Positions 23,293-28,745 of a stretch of DNA of 28,745 bases are shown here, one piece after another. Made by a program: the position numbers and the translations under genes. Origin of the DNA: an uncultured Clostridia bacterium. GTDB taxonomy: Bacteria > Bacillota > Clostridia > Christensenellales > Pumilibacteraceae. The stretch lies in the NCBI GenBank assembly GCA_947385185.1, contig CANDJX010000003.1, positions 1 to 28,745 of the forward strand. Reading direction: 5' to 3'. Below the pieces are notes generated by a model. It searched no databases. It was given only the letters and a program-made list of their open reading frames with translations, and was not told the origin of the DNA. Numbering within the stretch: the stretch's first letter is position 1; the number at the start of each line of letters is the position of its first letter.

Positions 23293-24429
23293 ATGGACGA
23301 AATCGAACAAAGGCTTGCCGAGGTCGCGGAAAAGAACAGAGAGGGAAACGTAAGGATCCCCTCGGGTTGCGCGATATGCGGCTATTTCTCGAGAAAAGGG
23401 AAAGCGCTTCCCGCAGTCGACGCAGTGGACGCCATGGCGTATATGCACGACCGATCGAACGGGTTGGGCGGCGGATTCGCGGGGTACGGAATATACCCCG
23501 ACTTTGCCGATCATTACGCGTTCCACATCTTTTACGATAACGAAAAGGCGCGGGAGGACGCAGAAAGTTTCTTAAAGCTCCGATTCGACGTTTCGAATAT
23601 GGAGCGCATTCCCACGCGCAAAGTGTACGGCATAAGCGGCGCGCCGCTCATCTGGCGCTATTTCGGAAAACTTCAGCCCGAAATAGCGGCGCATACCGAA
23701 CTCGACGAAGAAGAATACGTGTGCCGGTCGGTCATACATATCAATACGAAAATCAAGGGCGCGTACGTTTTTTCGTCGGGAAAGAACATGGGCGTGTTCA
23801 AGGGCGTGGGATTTCCCGAGGACGTCGGAGAATACTACCGCCTCGGCGACTATAAGGGATATTGCTGGACGGCGCACGGGCGATACCCGACGAACACTCC
23901 CGGCTGGTGGGGCGGAGCGCACCCGTTCAATATTCTGAACTATACCGTCGTGCATAACGGAGAAATCTCGTCGTACGACGCGAACCGCCGTTTCATGGAA
24001 ATTTACGGGTATAAATGCACGCTTCTGACCGATACCGAAGTCATTACTTACATCATAGATTATCTGCACCGCAAGCGCGGGCTTAAACTGCCCGACGTTG
24101 CGAAGGTCATTGCCCCGCCGTTCTGGTCGCAGATCGAACGCATGGACGCACCCGAGCGCGAAAAACTGACTACGCTTCGCAATATGTACGCGTCGCTCCT
24201 CATAACCGGTCCGTTCTCGATCATCCTCGGCTATTCGGGCGGAATGATGGCGCTCAACGACAGACTCAAGCTCCGCAGTATGGTCGCGGCGGAAAAAGAC
24301 GACGTGACTTATATCTCGAGCGAGGAGTGCGCGATACGCTCGATCTGTCCCGATCCGGACAGAACGTGGAGTCCCGCGGGCGGCGAGCCCGTCATCGTCG
24401 AACTCGACAATAAGGAGGGCGGCAGATAA
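23293..24429 (+). CDS. Class II glutamine amidotransferase subunit of split glutamate synthase (GltB1-like)
   Basis: The 378-residue protein is the glutaminase domain that releases ammonia from glutamine for the synthase subunit. The probable nucleophile is C26 in SGCAICGYF, so maturation would remove a 25-residue leader; the usual CG after the nucleophile is CA here. Substrate-binding blocks HGRYPTNTPGWWGGAHPF and VVHNGEISSYDANRRFM match the HxRYxTN and HNGE(I/L) motifs of GOGAT glutaminase domains. AAGAGG precedes the ATG. The stop overlaps the next start by one base (TAATG), so the FMN subunit is translationally coupled. Similar separate domains occur in archaea, in many Clostridia, and in the glxB/mgs-type systems that make N-methylglutamate. 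Confidence 0.9.
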   Translation: MDEIEQRLAEVAEKNREGNVRIPSGCAICGYFSRKGKALPAVDAVDAMAYMHDRSNGLGGGFAGYGIYPDFADHYAFHIFYDNEKAREDAESFLKLRFDVSNMERIPTRKVYGISGAPLIWRYFGKLQPEIAAHTELDEEEYVCRSVIHINTKIKGAYVFSSGKNMGVFKGVGFPEDVGEYYRLGDYKGYCWTAHGRYPTNTPGWWGGAHPFNILNYTVVHNGEISSYDANRRFMEIYGYKCTLLTDTEVITYIIDYLHRKRGLKLPDVAKVIAPPFWSQIERMDAPEREKLTTLRNMYASLLITGPFSIILGYSGGMMALNDRLKLRSMVAAEKDDVTYISSEECAIRSICPDPDRTWSPAGGEPVIVELDNKEGGR

Positions 24430-25931
24430 TGATCGATTATATTCAGCCCGACTACGAAGTGGTCAGGAACAAAGATCTGTGTATCAAATGCAAAGTATGC
24501 GTCCGTCAGTGCGCGAACGAAGTCCACGTCTACGACGAAAAGCGCGACGTGCTTTTTGCGGATAATTCCAAGTGCGTGAACTGCCATCGCTGCGTTACGC
24601 TCTGTCCGGCAAAAGCGCTCAAGATCGTAAAGACCGATCATTGTTTCAAGCCGAGCGCGAACTACACCAAAGAGATCATATACGACATTTACCGACAGGC
24701 GGACACGGGCGGCGTGCTGCTGTCGTCCATGGGCACGCCGAAAGATTATCCGGTATACTGGGATAAAATTCTGATCAACGCGTCGCAGGTGACCAATCCG
24801 TCCATCGATCCTTTACGCGAGCCGATGGAGATCAAAACTTTCCTCGGACGTAAACCCGAAAAAATCGAGTACGCGGCGGACGGTTCGATAAAAACGGAAA
24901 AGTACCCCAATCTCGAACTTAAGACGCCGATCATGTTTTCGGCTATGAGCTACGGTTCTATTTCCAAAAACGCGCATATGTGTCTTGCGCGCGCGGCGGA
25001 AGAACTCGGCACGTTTTATAATACCGGCGAGGGCGGATTGCACGAGGATCTGTATAAGTACAGCCCGAATACCATAGTTCAGGTCGCGAGCGGACGTTTC
25101 GGCGTTCACGCCGACTACCTCGAAGCGGGTCAGGCGATCGAAATCAAGATCGGGCAGGGCGCGAAGCCGGGCATAGGCGGACACCTCCCCGGGCAGAAGA
25201 TCGGTCCGGACGTATCGCGCACGCGCATGATTCCCATGGGCGCCGACGCGATTTCTCCCGCGCCGCACCACGACATATATTCGATCGAGGACCTCCGTCA
25301 GCTCGTGTTCAGCTTAAAAGAAGCGACGGATTATAAAAAACCGATCATCGTCAAGATCGCCGCCGTTCACAATATCGCGGCTATCGCAAGCGGGATCGCG
25401 CGGAGCGGCGCGGACGTGATCGCGATCGACGGTATGCGCGGCGGTACGGGCGCGGCGCCTTCGCGTATACGCGACAATGTCGGCATTCCCATAGAACTCG
25501 CGCTTGCCTCGGTCGACTCCCGTCTGCGCGAGGAGGGGATAAGAAACAACGTCGGCATTGTCGTCGGCGGCTCGATAAGATCGAGCGCGGACGTGGTCAA
25601 AGCGATCGCTCTCGGCGCGGACGCGGTATACATAGCAACCCCGGCTCTGCTCGCGCTCGGCTGTCATCTTTGCCGCTCGTGTCACTCCGGCAAGTGCAAC
25701 TGGGGCATAGCCACTCAGTCGCCCGAGCTCGTGCGGCGGCTCAATCCGGACATAGGATACAAACGCCTCGTCAATCTCGTGACGGCGTGGTCGCATGAAA
25801 TAATGGAAATGATGGGCGGAATGGGCATCAACTCGATAGAAGCTCTCCGCGGCAACAGGCTCATGCTTCGCGGCATAGGACTGTCGCAGAAAGAGCTCGA
25901 TATTCTCGGGATCGGGCACGCGGGCGAATAA
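24429..25931 (+). CDS. Ferredoxin-fused FMN-binding synthase subunit of split glutamate synthase (GltB2-like)
   Basis: This subunit should combine ammonia with 2-oxoglutarate and reduce the imine to glutamate. The 500-residue protein starts with a two-[4Fe-4S] ferredoxin domain (C18, C21, C24, C28 and C49, C52, C55, C59) and continues with a TIM-barrel GltS domain (about 140-480). FMN/substrate segments are visible: MSYGSISKNAH, GEGGLHED, KIGQGAKPGIGGHLPG, AIDGMRGGTGAAP and VVGGSIRSSADVVKA. The [3Fe-4S] ligands of GOGAT are present as C412, C418 and C423, followed by NWGIATQ. Electrons would come from the Fe-S and FAD subunits encoded downstream. It overlaps the glutaminase gene by 1 nt. Glutamate synthesis is the most likely role; N-methylglutamate synthesis is an alternative. 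Confidence 0.94.
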   Translation: MIDYIQPDYEVVRNKDLCIKCKVCVRQCANEVHVYDEKRDVLFADNSKCVNCHRCVTLCPAKALKIVKTDHCFKPSANYTKEIIYDIYRQADTGGVLLSSMGTPKDYPVYWDKILINASQVTNPSIDPLREPMEIKTFLGRKPEKIEYAADGSIKTEKYPNLELKTPIMFSAMSYGSISKNAHMCLARAAEELGTFYNTGEGGLHEDLYKYSPNTIVQVASGRFGVHADYLEAGQAIEIKIGQGAKPGIGGHLPGQKIGPDVSRTRMIPMGADAISPAPHHDIYSIEDLRQLVFSLKEATDYKKPIIVKIAAVHNIAAIASGIARSGADVIAIDGMRGGTGAAPSRIRDNVGIPIELALASVDSRLREEGIRNNVGIVVGGSIRSSADVVKAIALGADAVYIATPALLALGCHLCRSCHSGKCNWGIATQSPELVRRLNPDIGYKRLVNLVTAWSHEIMEMMGGMGINSIEALRGNRLMLRGIGLSQKELDILGIGHAGE

Positions 25932-25941
25932 GGAGGGCGGC

Positions 25942-26376
25942 ATGAAAAGAGTTTACGTAAACGAAGAATGGTGTCTGGGCTGCAGGCTGTGCGAATATTG
26001 GTGCGTGTTTTCGGCGTCGGGCGAGAAGCATTTCCCGTTCGCGTTCGACGGCGGAGCGAAGCCTCCCGCGGGCATTCGCGTGGAAAGCGCGGGCGGGATA
26101 AACTTCGCGGTCAATTGCCGTCATTGCGACGATCCGCTTTGCATGAAAAGTTGTATTTCGGGCGCGCTGTCGCGTGACGATCACGGCGCGATAAGGATAG
26201 ACAAAGCCAAATGCGTGGGCTGTCATACGTGCATAGCGATGTGCCCTTACGGTTGTATCGTAAGCGGCGGCGAAAGTATGCCGATAAAAAAATGTCAGCT
26301 TTGCGCGAGCAGAGATTATACGCCGCAGTGCGTGTCGCATTGTCCGGCGGGCGCGATCGTTTTCGAGGAGGAATAA
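25942..26376 (+). CDS. 4Fe-4S electron-transfer subunit (HycB/CooF-like polyferredoxin)
   Basis: The 144-residue protein contains about 16 cysteines in four groups: CLGCRLCEYWC (from C11), CRHCDDPLCMKSC, CVGCHTCIAMCPYGC, and CQLCASRDYTPQCVSHC with a following proline. This is the four-cluster arrangement of electron-transfer subunits such as HycB, CooF and DmsB. A GGAGG site precedes the ATG, 10 nt after the FMN subunit stop. In this operon it most likely carries electrons between the FAD subunit and the ferredoxin domain of the synthase. It has no transmembrane or signal segment. Confidence 0.9.
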   Translation: MKRVYVNEEWCLGCRLCEYWCVFSASGEKHFPFAFDGGAKPPAGIRVESAGGINFAVNCRHCDDPLCMKSCISGALSRDDHGAIRIDKAKCVGCHTCIAMCPYGCIVSGGESMPIKKCQLCASRDYTPQCVSHCPAGAIVFEEE

Positions 26377-26402
26377 AGCCGAAGCGGTATTCATCCTCGG
26401 AT

Positions 26403-26480
26403 GCGGGCTACGTGCGGCAAGTCTCCTCGGTTACGTAGTTTTACTACGTGCCCGTCGGCTACCTGCCACCTGTTACCCGC
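26403..26480. repeat. Intra-operon hairpin repeat (shared-core family)
   Basis: The 155-nt gap between two genes of one operon holds a nested palindrome: GCGGG (26403-26407) with CCCGC (26476-26480), GGCA (26416-26419) with TGCC (26464-26467), and ACGTAGT-TTT-ACTACGT (26433-26449). The 14-mer TCCTCGGTTACGTA (26424-26437) recurs exactly at 28699-28712, and CCC-N-TCGG follows in both. A separate 12-bp palindrome, AACAAATTTGTT, lies at 26505-26516. Confidence 0.75.
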
Positions 26481-26531
26481 CTGCAAGGCGACTGCGGCCT
26501 CGGCAACAAATTTGTTATGGAGCTAAAAGAT

Positions 26532-27779
26532 ATGAAATACATAATCATAGGCAACGGCGTTTCCTCCGTGGGCGCGATAGAAGCGATAAGAAAGAACGAT
26601 AAAACGGGAAGCATAACGGTATTTACCGACGAGAAATTCCCGTGCTACGGCAGACCGCTCATCTCGTATTATCTCGAGGGGAAAACCTCGACGGATAAAA
26701 TGAGCTACCGCGGCGGGAATTTTTATAAGGACAATAACGTAACGCTCAAGCTCGGCGCGGCGATAACTAAAATCGATCCGACGTCAAAGACGGTTACGGC
26801 GGGCGGGAAAGAATACGCTTACGGCAAATTACTCGTCGCCACCGGTTCGTCGCCTTTCGTTCCGCCCACTCCCGGTTATGACAGAGTAAAGAACAAATTC
26901 ACTTTTATTCGGCTTTCCGACGCGCTCGCGATCGAGAAACATGTCGGTGCGGATAAGCGTGCGCTCATAATCGGCGCGGGGCTTACCGGTCTGAAATGCG
27001 CCGAAGGACTGTACGGCAGGGTCGGAAAAATAACCGTCGTCGATATGGCGGACAGAGTGCTTCCCGCCGTGACCGATTCGGATGCGAGCGGGATAGTCAG
27101 AGCGCATCTGGAAAGCAAAGGCATGGAATTCTTTCTTTCCGATTCGGTTGCGGAGTATGAAGAAAACGCCGCCGTGCTTAAAAGCGGGCGGCGGATAGAA
27201 TTCGATATTCTTATAACGAGCGTCGGCGTTCGCCCGAACGTATCGCTCGTGGCGGACGCTGGCGGCGCAGTCGAAATACCGACCGAAACGGGCAGACCGA
27301 TAAGAGGAATAGTCGTGGACGAAACTCAGCTTACGACGCTTCCCGACGTGTACGCGGCGGGCGACTGCACGCTGTCTTACGACGTGACTGTCGGGTGCGC
27401 CCGTATGCTCGCGCTTCAGCCGAACGCATACCTGCAGGGTGAAACGGCGGGCAACGCCATGAGCGGGGGCGTTACGTTCCGCCGCGATTATCTCCCCGTC
27501 AACGCGGGCGGATTTCTCGGACTTCATATGATAACGGCTGGGTCTTACGTCGGCGACGCGATTACCGCGAATGCGGACGGAGCGTTCCGCAGGTTCTTCG
27601 TCAAGGACGATCGGCTTACGGGCTTTATACTCATCGGTGGTTACGACAGAGCGGGGATTCTTACCGACATGATCAGAAAGCGCACGCCCGTGAGCAACGT
27701 GGATTTCGAGGAGATGATAAAGCAGCCCGCGCTCGGCGCGCTCGGCATGGATTACGTCCGCGCCGTGCTCGGCAAATAA
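26532..27779 (+). CDS. FAD-dependent NAD(P)H oxidoreductase
   Basis: The 415-residue flavoprotein has the two-dinucleotide fold of rubredoxin/nitrite-reductase-type reductases. It contains an N-terminal FAD site (IIGNGVSSVGAIEAI), ATGSSPFVPP, a second NAD(P) site ALIIGAGLTGLKCAEGL (about 143-159), the FAD-closing VYAAGDCT, and a C-terminal domain of about 110 residues. It probably feeds electrons from NAD(P)H to the Fe-S subunit encoded before it, doing the job of a GltD-type subunit, but it lacks the GltD ferredoxin-like N-terminal cysteines. The frame is open to an ATG at 26448 inside the repeat element and to another at 26517. The ATG at 26532 is preferred because GGAG lies at 26519-26522 and the protein then begins directly with the FAD-binding strand. 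Confidence 0.9.
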   Translation: MKYIIIGNGVSSVGAIEAIRKNDKTGSITVFTDEKFPCYGRPLISYYLEGKTSTDKMSYRGGNFYKDNNVTLKLGAAITKIDPTSKTVTAGGKEYAYGKLLVATGSSPFVPPTPGYDRVKNKFTFIRLSDALAIEKHVGADKRALIIGAGLTGLKCAEGLYGRVGKITVVDMADRVLPAVTDSDASGIVRAHLESKGMEFFLSDSVAEYEENAAVLKSGRRIEFDILITSVGVRPNVSLVADAGGAVEIPTETGRPIRGIVVDETQLTTLPDVYAAGDCTLSYDVTVGCARMLALQPNAYLQGETAGNAMSGGVTFRRDYLPVNAGGFLGLHMITAGSYVGDAITANADGAFRRFFVKDDRLTGFILIGGYDRAGILTDMIRKRTPVSNVDFEEMIKQPALGALGMDYVRAVLGK

Positions 27780-27789
27780 GGAGAATAAT

Positions 27790-28512
27790 ATGGTTATCGA
27801 TGCAAAAGGCATGGACTATCGGACGCTGGACAGACTGGTCAAAGAGTGCCCGGAACGCGATATAATAATAGACAATGTTATGGGGCAACGGTACGTTGCC
27901 GCGGGCGCGAAAGGCAAACGCATAAAAATCAACGGGATCCCCGGTAACGCGCTCGGAGCATACCTCAACGACTGCGCCATCGAAGTGAACGGCAACGGTC
28001 AGGACGCGCTTGGCGATACTATGAACGCGGGCACGATCGTAATTCACGGCAATTGCGGCGACACCGCGGGCTACGGTATGCGCGACGGAAAGATATTCGT
28101 GCAAGGCTATGCGGGCTATCGCGTCGGCATACACATGAAAGAGTACGGCGAGCACGTTCCGGCGATCGTGATCGGCGGCTCGGCGGGAGCTTACCTCGGC
28201 GAATATCAGGCTGGCGGCGTCATTGTCGTGCTTGGTATCGGGAGCGAGAACAAACAGTGCGTAGGCGATTTTATCGCGACGGGTATGCACGGCGGAAAAA
28301 TCTACGTCCGTTCGCGCTTCGTCCCCGCCGATCTGCCCGCGCAGGTCGAATCGAAAAAAGTCGTCGATAAATCCGAACTCGAACCCCTGGTTCGCGAATT
28401 CTGCTCGTATTTCCCATACGACGCGAAAACGCTTCTTTCGCACGATTATTTCGTGCTCACGCCCTCGACGTCGAAGATTTATAAGACTATGTATTGCAAT
28501 CGTCCCATGTGA
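27790..28512 (+). CDS. GXGXG-domain subunit of split glutamate synthase (GltB3-like)
   Basis: The 240-residue protein is the right-handed beta-helix domain found at the C-terminus of large GOGAT subunits and, as a separate chain, in archaeal-type glutamate synthase. Repeated glycine-rich turns are visible: GIPGNALGAYL, GNGQDALGDTMNAG, GNCGDTAGYGMRDG, GYAGYRVGIHM, GGSAGAYLGEYQAGG and MHGGKIYVRS. It is structural and helps hold the synthase domain and ammonia channel in place. The C-terminal 55 residues are helical and may contact other subunits. AAGGAG lies before the ATG, 10 nt after the oxidoreductase stop. The stop codon TGA is directly followed by the terminal inverted repeat of a mobile-type element. 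Confidence 0.93.
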   Translation: MVIDAKGMDYRTLDRLVKECPERDIIIDNVMGQRYVAAGAKGKRIKINGIPGNALGAYLNDCAIEVNGNGQDALGDTMNAGTIVIHGNCGDTAGYGMRDGKIFVQGYAGYRVGIHMKEYGEHVPAIVIGGSAGAYLGEYQAGGVIVVLGIGSENKQCVGDFIATGMHGGKIYVRSRFVPADLPAQVESKKVVDKSELEPLVREFCSYFPYDAKTLLSHDYFVLTPSTSKIYKTMYCNRPM

Positions 28513-28654
28513 TTGCGCGGCTTATAAGCTGCGCATCTCATCGTCACGCTTACGTTTTTGCTCGGTCATGTACGTCATTGTACAATCCCTTCGCAAAATC
28601 CGCGCGTTCCTCGACCTGCTTGCTTCTAAGCCGCGCAAATCGCTCATCATAGCT
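28513..28654 (+). repeat. MITE/REP-like element, copy 2 (inverted relative to copy 1)
   Basis: The segment matches the reverse complement of 132-273 with six mismatches in 142 positions. Four of these fall within five bases at the hairpin tip (28574-28578). Terminal inverted repeats TTGCGCGGCTTA and TAAGCCGCGCAA bound a 126-bp core (28513-28638). The arms TTTTGC (28556-28561) and GCAAAA (28593-28598) surround a core beginning CTCGGTCATGTAC. The element begins on the first base after the stop codon of the preceding gene and may act as the operon's 3' structure. Confidence 0.85.
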
Positions 28655-28692
28655 CGAGGGTATTTAATCCGCGCGATAGTTCGTCAGCCGTC

Positions 28693-28741
28693 GTTTTGTC
28701 CTCGGTTACGTACGCTTATGTACGCGCCCTTCGGACAAAAC
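28693..28741. repeat. Hairpin repeat (shared-core family) at window end
   Basis: GTTTTGTCC (28693-28701) pairs exactly with GGACAAAAC (28733-28741). Inside, CGTAC (28709-28713) pairs with GTACG (28720-28724). The core TCCTCGGTTACGTA is identical to that in the intra-operon element at 26424-26437. The outer parts may continue beyond the window. Confidence 0.75.
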
Positions 28742-28745
28742 TCGG

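Noticed and set aside
26448..26531. Longer start for the FAD oxidoreductase at 26448
   Set aside because: The extra 28 codons fall in the repeat element, lack a ribosome site, and precede the FAD-binding strand with unrelated sequence.

Overview
The window is ordinary bacterial chromosome with tightly packed genes, strong GGAGG-type ribosome binding sites and consensus sigma-A promoters. An ATP-type PEP carboxykinase, an OmpR/HAMP two-component pair, a YdjI-like SPFH/zinc-ribbon module, a PurF that keeps [4Fe-4S]-type cysteines and a split archaeal-style glutamate synthase together suggest an anaerobic member of the Bacillota, most likely an uncultured Clostridia lineage. That assignment is inference from gene content. 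No rRNA, tRNA, CRISPR array, phage or intact transposase gene was seen.

Layout. 1-375: repeat-rich, with an 18-bp direct repeat, a 126-bp element with terminal inverted repeats, and an operator-covered promoter. 376-2769: operon of a TetR regulator, an ABC ATPase and an FtsX-type permease. 2865-4644: pckA with its own promoter, a structured leader and a strong terminator. 4728-8289 (minus): response regulator, histidine kinase and a polytopic membrane protein, followed by two paralogous small membrane proteins. 8381-11598 (minus): a four-gene envelope-type operon (SPFH plus zinc ribbons, zinc-ribbon membrane protein, two small membrane proteins) with a consensus promoter, a palindromic operator and a terminator. 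11694-13999: serS and an unknown membrane protein. 14011-14532: a 26-bp perfect hairpin and the C-terminal remnant of a type I restriction subunit (HsdR), which sits between its own promoter and terminator. 14583-20377: a divergent purF and a very large RND exporter. 20475-23112: rplI and an intracellular type I pullulanase. 23165-28512: a five-gene split glutamate synthase operon with a terminator-like hairpin in its leader and a hairpin repeat between its third and fourth genes. 28513-28745: an inverted second copy of the terminal-inverted-repeat element, then another hairpin repeat cut by the window end.

Working together. The last operon encodes a glutaminase domain, a ferredoxin-fused FMN synthase domain, a polyferredoxin-like electron carrier, an FAD/NAD(P) oxidoreductase and a GXGXG domain. 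Together these are enough to build a glutamate synthase (or a close relative) from separate chains. PckA and pullulanase are central-carbon and glycogen enzymes.

The least explained signal is a family of hairpin elements. Copies near both window ends, plus one inside the glutamate synthase operon, share a core while the paired arms around it differ in sequence. The HsdR remnant and the enlarged RND protein are the next most unusual items.
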